Origin: Siphonodentalium dalli
Lineage: Eukaryota > Mollusca > Scaphopoda > Gadilida > Siphonodentaliidae
Length of the DNA stretch: 64,000 bases
NCBI GenBank assembly: GCA_032622095.1
Contig: CP136066.1
Location: 59,238,609-59,302,608, forward strand
Reading direction: 5' to 3'
In this document: positions 38,364-50,177 of the stretch, piece after piece
Numbering within the stretch: position 1 is the first letter of the stretch
How the letters are laid out: each line of letters starts with the position of its first letter
Position numbers and translations under genes: made by a program
Notes under the pieces: generated by a model
Databases searched by the model: none
Told to the model about the DNA's origin: nothing
Seen by the model: the letters and a program-made list of their open reading frames with translations, nothing else

Positions 38364-39942
38364 TGTGACCCGCCATATCAAATTCAGTCGTAAAAAAGTC
38401 GTGATTTCTTTTACCCTGTGCCAATGCATTCTCTTATATATGCGAGTCGACCATAGGTCGCCTCGCATATATAAGAGAATGCATTGGCCTAACAATTTGT
38501 TATCATGTTTTATAAATAAATGTGTCTTACAATTTTTAGGACATAAAATAAAAAACATCCATTACCCTGTAGGGAGCCCCACATATATATAGAAGCATAT
38601 AGAAGAGTGTCGTCTGCTCATGTTTGTCTGTGGCTCTGTATGGGTGAAATTATAAAATTGCTAAAGAATACAAGAACAAATTATTAAAATTGTAAAAAAT
38701 TGTTAGGCAAATGCATTCTCTTATATATGCGAGGCGACCTATGGTCGACTCGCATATATAAGAGAATGCATTCAGGGATGTGGCTAGAGGGGAGGGGTGT
38801 CTCACCCCCCCAGCAGAGAGCTATATTTTCAATAGTTGGAAATTTCATACCTGCCACAACGAAATTTCACACCAACAATAGGTTGAAAATGTTCTTGTAG
38901 TTTGATTATAAAACAATTTATTGGGGGGAATTTATTGTTTTTCGACCAATATTTGCATATGTTCCTATTTTTGGTCAAAAATTTTGACAGAAATGGACAT
39001 CAGTTGGAAATTTTCCAACCTTAGGGGGGTGACAGGTTGGAAATTTCCAACACTTGGAAAGCTTGTGTCCTGGTCCCTCCCCCGTGGCCAGTCAAAAAAC
39101 TTCTAGTTAATTTAAGAAAACAATATTGTCATACAATTGGTCAACATTGTCATTGGAATTGTCATCAGTTGGAAATTTTCCAACCTAAGTGGGGATGTAG
39201 GGTTTGAAATTTCCAACAGTAGGAAGGCTTGAGGCTAGTCTAGATGTTAGGATTTTGCGATTTTCTTGTTCAGATTTCAAAATTTTCGCACACCGGGCCG
39301 AACCATGGTCGGCCCGGTGTGTCATTGTCCCATCCACATGGCCAATACAAAACTGCTAATTAGTTTAGCAAAACAATATTTTACTACATTTGGTCAAACT
39401 TGTAGACATAAATGGTCATCAGTTGAAGAATTTTCCAACCTGAGGGGGAGCATGAGGTTTGAAATTTCCAACACTAGGAAAGCTTCAGTTGAGGCCAGTC
39501 TAGATGCTAGGATTTGCGATTTTCTTGTATAAAGTTTTCAAATTTTTCTCACACCGGGCCAAACAACCATGGTCGGCCCGGTGTTTCCTGGTCTGTTGTC
39601 GGTAGCTGTGTGCATTTGTTTGGAATTAGATCACTAGTTGTTTTTTTTGGGGCAATTTTCAGGTTAAAATATCTTAATGTTCTCATACTGGGAAAATAGA
39701 AGCATGGCTTATGAATATATAGGAAATTAGGCCTGAGCATGAGGTACAAGGGGGGGGGGGTGCAAATGGAATTATGCAAAAAGTTGTGTTGGTGTGATTC
39801 CGACTCAAAGGGGGGGGGGTGCAGTTGGAAATTCCCAAGGTGGACACCCCCCCAGCGGAGACCCTATAGCCCCATCCCTGAATGCATTGGCACAGGGTAA
39901 AAAAATCCCGACTTACGACTGGATTTGATATGGCGGGTCACA
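38364..39942. mobile_element. Palindromic MITE, copy 3, split by a hAT-type element
   Basis: The MITE is about 463 bp once the insertion is discounted. TA flanks both sides (CATA at the left, TATC at the right). The ends are TGTGACCCGCCATATC and its inverse. Both hairpins are present: left at 38421-38488 and right at 38707-38772, the right one continuing at 39889. The interior matches copies 1 and 2 closely. The second element lies in the arm of the right hairpin. Confidence 0.9.
38773..39880 (+). mobile_element. Nested non-autonomous hAT-type transposon
   Basis: 1,108 bp with a perfect 8-bp target duplication, AATGCATT (38765-38772 and 39881-39888). The ends are CAGGGATGTGGCTAGAGGG and, at the right in reverse, CAGGGATGGGGCTATAGGG, matching at 17 of 19. 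An 8-bp duplication and CAGGG-type ends are diagnostic of the hAT superfamily. The interior has repeated segments ('TTGGAAATTTTCCAACCT', 'CCAGTCTAGATG', 'GATTTTCTTG') offset by about 245 bp, each with a GC-rich palindrome, CACCGGGCC...GGCCCGGTG, at 39290 and 39552. No transposase frame. Confidence 0.9.
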
Positions 39943-40335
39943 TATCTAGATTATATTCTACTTTTGCCAAACAAGGCAGTATATGTCACGTTGACAGCAC
40001 AGTACTTGTTCTACGTTGTACCGGGGTTGGTCTCAGGAACGTCACAAACGCAATAATTCATCAGGTTTATCTTGAGATATGGGACTTGAATTTATTGTCT
40101 CAACAATAAAACCCATGTCAAATATTATGCTATGGTTCTTGGCGCTCCTATACGACAATTCAAGTTGTTTAGAAGGCTATATATCTCTCCACGGATCGAG
40201 TTTTTCCGGGTTAGCGAGGTGTGTGTCATCGAAGGCGAATTTATCGATCGAGTCTAATCTACCTTATATAATAACTCCGAGTAACCAACCGAAAACGGTG
40301 TGCAAGGGTCATTTATAACTCAAAATTATTTATCA
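39943..40335. other. Non-coding stretch
   Basis: No gene is recognised between the MITE and the fifth Helitron-related element. Confidence 0.45.
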
Positions 40336-40660
40336 CCAGCTGATGTGCCCGACTTCGCCCGGGCTATTTAGGGATTTCTTTGTTATCGCCTCCGTCTGGG
40401 CAGAATATGCAGCGACTATTTTTCGATCGGTCCAGAAACATGCATGCCTATATATATGAGCGTATATAAGGACACGGTCGCACGTAAAATTGGCCCGCTC
40501 ATATTGTTCCCGGAATCACATTTGAGTCGAGTCGGTCGAGCAGTTTTCGAGTCTATAACACGCACGCGCGCATGCACCCAGGAACGCACGCACACACACG
40601 CACACCACGCACCACACGCACGTATTCACTCACTCGCAACACAACGCAACACAATATAAA
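40336..40660 (-). mobile_element. Helitron-related element, copy 5, abutting the satellite
   Basis: On the minus strand the 3' end reads GCCCGGGCGAAGTCGGGC, then ACATCAG, then CTGG at 40336-40339, followed by a T. It thus keeps the CTRR rule with CTGG in place of CTAG. One core unit is present and matches copy 3 in reverse ('CATGCCTATATATATGAGCG', 'AGGACACGGTCGCACGT'). The 5' end is a degenerate CACG/CACA microsatellite (40558-40650). It has a single unit where copy 3 has several. Confidence 0.68.
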
Positions 40661-42749
40661 TGTGTTAAATGTGTCATTACTGGTTTGAAGGTTTAATTAT
40701 TTTATAAAACTGGGAAAGTTTACAAAAAACGTTAAGAATTTGGATACGTAACAGGATTTTCGTATTCAGCGAAGGCCAACTGTGTGTTATTGGGTCCAGG
40801 AAAATAGCCCGGTTTCTCTCCCCTGAATTTTGTCGTCTGCGCACGCAAGATACTTGCTAGGATAACTTTTTATCTATTTTAAATATGTATCAGCTCTGAT
40901 ATAGCTCTATAATGTGGAAGAAGCTTATTTACTGCCATTCGCTCTGTCGTGGTCTGTTTTGTATTGAATATGGTCAACAAGTAAAAAAAATGGGCAAAAT
41001 TAAACGTTTTGTGTGTGCAAACCAAGGGGCATAACTCAGTGACTAATTGTACGAAGAAGATCAATTACAGACATATGATTATAGGCCAGGCAAATATGGA
41101 CATAGGTGTCGCCTCGAGAGGGAATTTATGAGACCTACATTTTTGGTTAGCGTATACTAAACTTTCGGAATCCGTATGTTGGATTTGTCAGATAGGCGGA
41201 CTGTTTTTATTGAGGCACCCGATGAAAACAATCGGTCATTTTTTAAATAAAGCCGACATTATTGACAGAGTATTTTCAAACATTTTGAGAATAAATATTC
41301 GTCCAATTTTGATACATGAGAGTGGGGCGATAACCAGAGTAGGGTAATACATGTAACCATTGAATCTCGGAATTGCAGTCATGACGTCATGTGAAGTCAA
41401 ATAATATTTTGGGTGAGACAAATATGACGATTCACGCAAAGCGTTGTATTTCGTTTCTTTTAAATCATAAAGTAAGAAGGGTATGCCGTATTGTTTTATA
41501 CCATGGGAAACTACTGCCAATTGGCTATATTTTGATATATAACTAATCGCTGCAGTCCGCATTAATTTGTATCAGAGGCAGTAAAATCACCCCCCCCCCC
41601 CCCTAAAGTTAAGATGCTCCATGATCTGATATAAGGCACACATAACTCACGGTTACATGTCAATATGCTTAATTAATACAACGGCCGTTGAAAGTCTGCT
41701 AAAGAATGTAATAGTATATAAGTTTCTGTCTACAAACTCGAACATTAAAGTAGAAAAACTATATAATGTACCCCCAGACCCGAAATTTGAATAAACTTAA
41801 GAATTTTTCCTAAAAAATGATATAAAACGCATTTTTTTTTATTTTCTGGAAAGCAAAAAAAGAAAATAATTAGTAAGGGTGGACACAATTGTAACAGTGT
41901 AACTTTTTTTCTATTTTAAATATTTCTCAGCTCTGACATAGCTCTATCAGGTGGAATAAGCTTGTTTACTGTCGTTCGCTCTGTCGTGGTCTGTTTTTGT
42001 ATTGAATATGGTCAACAAGTAAAAAAATGGGCAAAATTAAACGTTTTGTGTGTGCAAACCAAGAGGCATAACTCTGTGAATAATTTTACGAAGAAGATAA
42101 AGGAAATACATATGATTACACCAACAATTACTGTCGAAACTAAAATATGCTTCATGGAATCTATGCCAACGATTAGGGCCCAGCCTTTGTTTGAAGTACA
42201 GTACCCCTTCCCAGGTTGGCCAAAATTGCTGGAAATCCTACCTGAAAAGAAGTAAAAGTGAAAAATTGCCTGTCTTATGATCAGGATTTACAATATCCAT
42301 GGCAATGTCTGGATGTCTAGCTGACGGATAGAACGATCAGAAAACCATAGCTGTTTACTGTTGGAATGGCTAGTATGCAGAGCTCATGGCCTGAGCGGAA
42401 GTGAGAAAAATGCCAGTCTTATGAGCAGGATTGACAATATCCATGGCAACAACGCAATTTCTTCAGAGATTGTGGTCGGGAACATACCCGATGGCTAGCG
42501 GGAATTGGGCCATAGGTTATGTATGCCTGCATTTGTGGTAGTTGGACATGTAGGTGATGACGAGCACGATCACAAAACCATAGCAACGTGTTAATGAACG
42601 TTTTCGTCAAACTCCAGGCAGAGTTACCTCCCATCGCTCAGCTGAGATACGAGGTATCGGTACACGATTTATAGCGGGTTGTAGTGGGTCTGAAAAATAG
42701 GAAAATAAGTATATGGGGGGTATAACAGCCAGTGTAGCCTGTGTTAAAT
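40661..42749 (+). repeat. Left edge of the megasatellite: two partial monomers around a unique spacer
   Basis: A monomer begins at 40661 with TGTGTTAAATGTGTCATTAC but leaves the consensus after 'ACATATGATTA' near 41082. Satellite resumes at about 41896 at an earlier point of the monomer, so about 220 bp (40863-41082 and 41900-42120) is present on both sides of the 0.8-kb spacer. These edge monomers differ from the consensus more than any others. Confidence 0.85.
41083..41895. other. Non-satellite spacer within the array edge
   Basis: About 813 bp not found in the other monomers. A minus-strand frame at 41236-41562 (108 codons) has no recognised domain. A C run lies at 41590-41603. It may be an insertion or the original flanking DNA. 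Confidence 0.5.
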
Positions 42750-45700
42750 GTGTCATTACTGGTTTGAAGGTTTAATTATTTTATCAAACTGGGAAAGTTT
42801 ACAAAAAGTGAAAAATTTGGATGCGTAACAGGATTTTCGTACTCATCGAAGGCCAACTGTGTGTTATTTGTTCCAGGAAAATAGCCTGATTTCTCTCCCC
42901 TGAATTCTGTCATCTGCGCGCGCAAAGACATTGTTTTCAAATTGCTCGGATAACTTTTTATCTATTTAAAATATTTATCAGCTCTGACATAGCTCTATAA
43001 GGTGGCATAGCTTATTTACTGCCATTCGCTCTGTCGTGATCTGTTTTTGGGTTGAATATGATCAAATTAAGTAAATCGTGGGCAAATATTAAGCGTTTTG
43101 TGTGTGCAAACCAACGGGCATAACTCTGTGAATAATTCTACGAAGAAGATAAAGTAGAGACATATGATTAACCAACAATTTCTGTCGAAATTAAAACATG
43201 CATGATAGGACCTGTGCCAAAGATAAGGGTTCAGCATGTTTGAAGTACAGAACCTCCTCCCAGGTTGGCCAAAATTGTTGGAAATCGTGTATTGCTACCT
43301 GAAAAGAAGAAAATCTCAGCTTTACATCATTTTACAGTTTCCGTGGCAAGAGTTTCGTTTATTCAGGGTATATATGTTGTAGGGAACAACTACGATCGTA
43401 AACCAGAGATGGGCCTTCTAGCTGACGGACAGAACGATCGGAATAGCATAAGGTTGTATAGTTGGAATGATTCGTGAACGAGCTCATGGCCTGTTGTTCA
43501 GAAGTGATGCAAATATGCGTCTTATCAATAGGATTTACTATCTCCATAGCAACAAGACGATTTCTTCCAATATTTTTTGTCGGGAACATACTCGGTGGGA
43601 AGCGGTAGTTGGGCCCTGGCCAATGTATGCATGCAGCTGTTACAGTTGGTCATGCAGGTTATGATACGCACGATCACAACACCATAGTAACGGTTTATTT
43701 TGCTTATGAACGCTTTTGTGAATTTTGTACTGGAAATAAGTGATACTCAGCTTCACAGCGTTTTACAGTTCCCATGGCAAGAGTTCCGTCATTTTTGGAC
43801 TTCTAGCTGACAGACAAAACGATCAGAAAACCATAAATTTTACTGTTGGAATGGCTAATAGGCAGAGCTCATGGCCTGAGCGGAAGTGAGAAAATTGCCA
43901 GTCTTATGAGCAGGATTTACAATATCCATGGCAACAACTCAATTTCATCAGAGATTGTGGTCGGGAACATACCCGATGGCTAGCGGGAGTTGGGCCCTAG
44001 CTTATGTATGCCTGCATTTGTGGTAGTTGGACATGTAGGTGATGACGCGTACGATAACAAAACCGTAGCAACGTGTTAATGATCGTTTCGTCAAACTCAA
44101 GGCAGAGTTATCTCCCATCGCTCCGCTGAGATACGAGGTATCGGTACACGATTTAGAAGGTTGTATGGGGTCTGAAAATAGAAAAGTAAGTATATGGGGG
44201 GCATAACAGCCAGTGTACCCTGTGTTAAATGTGTCATTACTGGTTTGAAGGTTTAATTATTTTATCAAACTGGGAAAGTTACAAAAAGGTGAACAATTTG
44301 GATGCGTAACAGGATTTTCGTACTCAGAGAAGGCCAACTGTGTGTTATTTGTTCCAGGAAAATAGCCTGCTTTCTCTCCCCTGAATTCTGTCATCTGCGC
44401 GTACAAAGACATTGTTTTCAAATTGCTAGGATAACTTTTTATCTATTTTAAATATGTATCAGCTCTGACGTAGCTCTATAAGGTGCAAGAAGCTTATTTA
44501 CTGCCACTCGTTCTGTCGTGGTCTGTTTTTTGGGTTGAATATGGTCAAATTGAGTAAAAAGTTGGCAAATATTAAGCGTTTTTTGTGTGCAAACCAAGGG
44601 GCATAACTGTGAATAATTCTACGAAGAAGATAAAGTAGAGACATATGATTAACCAACAATTTCTGTCGAAATTAAAACATGCCTGATGGGACCTGTGCCA
44701 AAGATAAGGGCTCAGCATGTTTGAAGTACAGAACCTCCTCCCAGGTTGACCGAAATTGTTGGAAATCGTGTATTGCTACCTGAAAAGAAGTAAAACTCAG
44801 CTTCACATCATTTTACAATTTCCATGGCAAGAGTTTCGTTTATTCAGGGTATATATGTTGTAGGGAGCAACTACGGTCGTAAACCAGAGATGGGCCTTCT
44901 AGCTGACGGACAGAACGATCGGAATAGCATAAGGCTGTATAGTTGGAATGATTCGTGAGCGAGCTCATTGCCTGTTGTTGAGAAGTGATGCATATATCCG
45001 TCTTATGAATAGGATTTACTATCTCCATAGCAACAAGACCATTTCTTCCAATATTTTTGTCGGGAACATACCCGGTGGGAAGCGGTAGTTGGGCCCTGGC
45101 CAATGTATGCCTGCAGCTATGGCAGTTAGTCATACAGGTTATGATACGTACGATCACAACACCATAGCAACGGTTTATTTGTGCTTATGAACGCTTTTGT
45201 GATTTTGTACTGGAAATAAGTGATACTCAGCTTCACAGCGTTTTACAGTTCCCATGGCAAGAGTTCCGTCATTTTCTCACGTAGCCTGTTGCATGGGACG
45301 ATTCTGGCGGTTAACCAGAGATGGGCGTTACCCGATGTATGCCGGCACCTGTAGTTTTTGGACTTCTAGCTGACGGACAGAACGATCAGAAAACCATAAA
45401 TTTTACTGTTGGAATGGCTATTAGGCAGAGCTCATGGCCTGAGCGGAAGTGAGAAAATTGCCAGTCTTATGAGCAGGATTTACAATATCCATGGCAACAA
45501 CTCAATTTCTTCAGAGATTGTGGTCGGGAACATACCCGATGGCTAGCGGGAGTTGGGCCCTAGCTTATGTATGCCTGCATTTGTGGTAGTTGGACATGTA
45601 GGTGATGACGCGTACGATCACAAAACCGTAGCAACGTGTTAATGAACGATTTCGTCAAACTCCAGGCAGAGTTATCTCCCATCGCTCAGCTGAGATACGA

Positions 45701-48700
45701 GGTATCGGTACACGATTTAGAGGGTTGTAGGGGATCTGAAAAATAGAAAAATAAGTATATTGGGGGCATAACAGCCAGTGTAGCCTGTGTTAAATGTGTC
45801 ATTACTGGTTTGAAGGTTTAATTATTTTATCAAACTGGGAAAGTTACAAAAAAGTGAAAATTTTGGATGCGTAACAGGATTTTCGCACTCAGCGAAGGCC
45901 AACTGTGTGCTATTTGTTCCAGGAAAATAGCCTGATTTCTCTCCCCGGAATACTGTCATCTGCGCGTGCAAAGACATTGTTTTCAAATTGCTAGGATAAC
46001 TTTTTATCTATTTTAAATATTTATCAGCTCTGACATAGCTCTATAAGGTGGAAGAAGCTTATTTACTGCCATTCGCTCTGTCGTGGTCTGTTATTGGGTT
46101 GAATATGGTCAAATTAAGTAAAAAGTGGGCAAATATTAAGCGTTTTGTGTGTGAAAACCAAGGGGCATAACTTTGTGAATAATTCTACGAAGAAGATAAA
46201 GTAGAGACATATGATTAACCAACAATTTCCGTCGATATTAAAACATGCCTGATGGGACCTGTGCCAAAGATAAGGGCTCAGCATGTTTGAAGTACAGAAC
46301 CTCCTTCCAGATTGGCCAAAATTGTTGGAAATCGTGTATTGCTACCTGAAAAGAAGTAAAACTCAGCTTTACATCATTTTACAGTTTCCGTGGCAAGAGT
46401 TTCGTTTATTCAGGGTATATATGTTGTAGGGACAACTACGGTCGTAAACCAGAGATGGGCCTTCTAGCTGACGGACAGGACGATCGGAATAACATAAGGT
46501 TGTATAGTTGGAATGATTCGTGAGCGAGCTCATGGCCTGTTGTTCAGAAGTGATGCAAATATCCGTCTTATGAATAGGATTTACTATCTCCATAGCAACA
46601 AGACCATTTCTTCCAATTTTGTTGTCGGGAAAATACCCTGTGGGAAGCGGTAGTTGGGCCCTGGCCAATGTATGCCTGCAGCTGTGGCAGTTGGTCATGC
46701 GGGTTATGATACATACGATCCCAACACCATAGCAGCGGTTTATTTGTGCTTATGAACGCTTTTGTGATTTTGTACTGGAAATAAGTGATACTCAGCTTCA
46801 CAGAGTTTTACAGTTCCGATGGCAAGAGTTCCGTCATTTTCTCATGTAGCCTATTGCATGGGACGATTCTGGCGGTTAACCACCAGAGATGGGCGTTACC
46901 CGATGTATTCCGGCACCTGTAGTAGTTGGACTTCTAGCTGACGGACAGAACGATCAGAAAACCATAAATTTTACTGTTGGAATGGCTAATGGGCAGAGCT
47001 CATGGCCTGAGCGGAAGTGAGAAAATTGCCAGTCTTATGAGCAGGATTTACAATATCCATGGCAACAACTCAATTTCTTCAGAGATTGTGGTCGGGAACA
47101 TACCCGATGGCTAGCGGGAGTTGGGCCCTAGCTTATGTATGCCTGCATTTGTGGTAGTTGGACATGTAGGTGATGACGCGTACGATCACAAAACCGTAGC
47201 AACGTGTTAATGATCGTTTTCGTCAAACTCCAGGCAGAGTTATCTCCCATCGCTCCACTGAGATACGAGGTATCGGTACACGATTTAGAGGGTTGTAGGG
47301 GGTCTGAAAAAAATAGAAAAATAATTATATGGGGGGCATAACAGTCAGTGTTGCCTGTGTTAAATGTGTCATTACTGGTTTGAAGGTTTAATTATTTTAT
47401 CAAACTGGGAAAGTTACAAAAAGGTGAAAAATTTGGATGCGTAAAAGGATTTTCGTACTCAGCGAAGGCCAACTGTGTGCTATTTGTTCCAGGAAAATAG
47501 CCTGATTTCTCTCCCCTGAATTATGTCATCTGTGCGTGCAAAGACATTGTTTTCAAATTGCTAGGATAACTTTTTATCTATTTTAAATATTTATCAGCTC
47601 TGACATAGCTCTATAAGGTGGAAGAAGCTTATTTACTGCCATTCGCTCTGTCGTGGTCTGTTTTTGGGTTGAATATGGTCAAATTAAGTAAAAAGTGGGC
47701 AAATATTAAGCGTTTCGTGTGTGCAAACCAAGGGCATAACTTTGTGAATAATTCTACGAAGAGGATAAAGCAGAGACATATAATTAACCAACAATTTCCG
47801 TCGTAATTAAAACATGCCTGATGGGACCTATGCCAAAGATAAGGCCTCAGCATGTTTGAAGTACAGAACCCCCTCCCAGATTTGCCAAAATTGTTGGAAA
47901 TCTTGTACTGCTACCTGAAAAGAAGTAAAACTCAGATTTACATCATTTTACAGTTTCAGTGGCAAGGGTTTCGTTTATGCAGGGTGTATATGTTGTAGGG
48001 AATAACTACGGTCGTAAACCAGAGATGGGCCTTCTAGCTGACGGACAGAACGATCGGAATAACATAAGGTTGTACAGTTGGAATGATTCGTGAGCGAGCT
48101 CATGGCCTGTAGTTCAGAAGTGATGCAAATATCCGTCTTATGAATAGGATTTACTATCTCCATAGCAACAAGACCATTTCTTCCAATATTGTTGTTGGGA
48201 ACATACCCGGTGGGAAGCGATAGTTGGGCCGTGGCCAACGTATGCCTGCAGCTGTTGCAGTTGGTCATGCGGGTTATGATACATAAGATCACAACACCAT
48301 AGCAACGGCTTATTTGTGCTTATGAACGCTTTTGTGATTTTGCTCTGGAAATAATTGATACTCAGCTTCACAGCGTTTTACAGTTCCCATGGCAAGAGTT
48401 CCGTCATTTTCTCACGTAGCCTGTTGCATGGGACAATTCTGGCGGTTAACCAGAGATGGGCGTTACCCGATGTATACCGGCACCTGTAGTAGATGGACTT
48501 CTACTGACGGACAGAACGATCAGAAAACAATACATTTTACTGTTGGAATGACTAATAGGCAGAGCTCATGGCCTGAGCGGAAGTGAGAAAATTGTCAGTC
48601 TTATGAGCAGGATTTACAATATCAATGGCAACAACGCAACTTCTTCACATATTTTGGTCGGGAACATACCCGATGACTAGCGGGAGTTGGGCCCTAGCTT

Positions 48701-50177
48701 ATGTATGCCTGCATTTGAGGTAGTTGGACATGTAGATGATGACGCGTACGATCACAAAACCGTAGCAACGTGTTAATTATCGTTTTCGTCAAACTCCAGG
48801 CAGAGTTATCTCCGATCGCTCAGCTGTGATACGATGTATCGGTACACGATTTAGAGGGTTGTAGGGGGTCTGAAAAATAGAAAAATTAGTATATGGGGGG
48901 CATACAGCCAGTGTAGCCTGTGTTAAATGTGTCATTACTGGTTTGAAGATTTAATTATTTTATCAAACTGGGAAAGTTACAAAAAGGTGAACAATTTGGA
49001 TGCGTAACAGGATTTTCGCACTCAGCGAAGGCCAACTGTGTGCTATTTGTTCCAGGAAAATAGCCTGCTTTCTCTCCCCTGAATTCTGTCATCTGCGCGT
49101 ACAAAGACATTGTTTTCAAATTGCTAGGATAACTTTTTATCTATTTTAAATATGTATCAGCTCTGACGTAGCTCTATAAGGTGCAAGAAGCTTATTTACT
49201 GCCACTCGCTCTGTCGTGGTCTGTTTTTTGGGTTGAATATGGTCAAATTGAGTAAAAAGTTGGCAAATATTAAGCGTTTTTTGTGTGCAAACCAAGGGGC
49301 ATAACTGTGAATAATTCTACGAAGAAGATAAAGTAGAGACATATGATTAACCAACAATTTCTGTCGAAATTAAAACATGCCTGATGGGACCTGTGCCAAA
49401 GATAAGGGCTCAGCATGTTTGAAGTACAGAACCTCCTCCCAGGTTGGCCGAAATTGTTGGAAATCGTGTATTGCTACCTGAAAAGAAGTAAAACTCAGCT
49501 TTACATCATTTTACAATTTCCATGGCAAGAGTTTCGTTTATTCAGGGTATATATGTTGTAGGGAGCAACTACGGTCGTAAACCAGAGATGGGCCTTCTAG
49601 CTGACGGACAGAACGATCGGAATAGCATAAGGCTGTATAGTTGGAATGATTCGTGAGCGAGCTCATTGCCTGTTGTTGAGAAGTGATGCAAATATCCGTC
49701 TTATCAATAGGATTTACTATCTCCATAGCAACAAGACCATTTCTTCCAATATTGTTGTCGGGAACATACCCGTTGGGAAGCGGCAGTTGGGCCCTGGCCA
49801 ATGTATGCATGCAGCTGTTACAGATGGTCATGCAGGTTATGATACGTACGATTACAACACCATAGCAACGGTTTATTTGTGCTTATGAACGCTTTTGTGA
49901 TTTTGTACTGGAAATAAGTGATACTCAGCTTCACAGCGTTTTACAGTTCCCATGGCAAAAGTTCCGTCATTTTCTCACGTAACCTGTTGCATGGGACGAT
50001 CACAAAACCATAACAACGTGTTAATGAACGTTTTCGTCAAACTCCAGGCAGAGTTATCTCCCATCGCTCCGCTGAGATACGAGGTATCGGTACACGATTT
50101 AGATGGTTGTAGGGGGTCTGAAAAATAGAAAAATAAGTATATGTGGGGCATAACAGCCAGTGTAGCCTGTGTTAAAT
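42750..50177 (+). repeat. Megasatellite monomers 1-5 (diverged block)
   Basis: Counting from GTGTCATTAC, monomers start at 42750, 44231, 45796, 47366 and 48929, with lengths 1,481, 1,565, 1,570, 1,563 and 1,249 bp. The first lacks about 80 bp near 43796 (GTCATTTTTGGACTTC). The fifth lacks about 314 bp, joined at ACGAT near 49995. Each full monomer has two related subrepeats of about 420-470 bp. One carries 'CTCCATAGCAACAAGACC' and the other 'ATCCATGGCAACAACGCAA'; both go on to 'GGGAACATACCCG', 'GTTGGGCCCT' and 'TGTATGCCTGCA'. No conserved gene or RNA is identified. Confidence 0.93.

Noticed and set aside
4621-40375. Hammerhead-ribozyme-like core (CYGATGA plus stem II) in the reversed Helitron-type ends
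   Set aside because: The stem and the CCGATGAG or CTGATGTG string are suggestive, but the required GAA(A) after stem II is absent (TATT instead). The hairpin-CTRR-T layout explains the end better.
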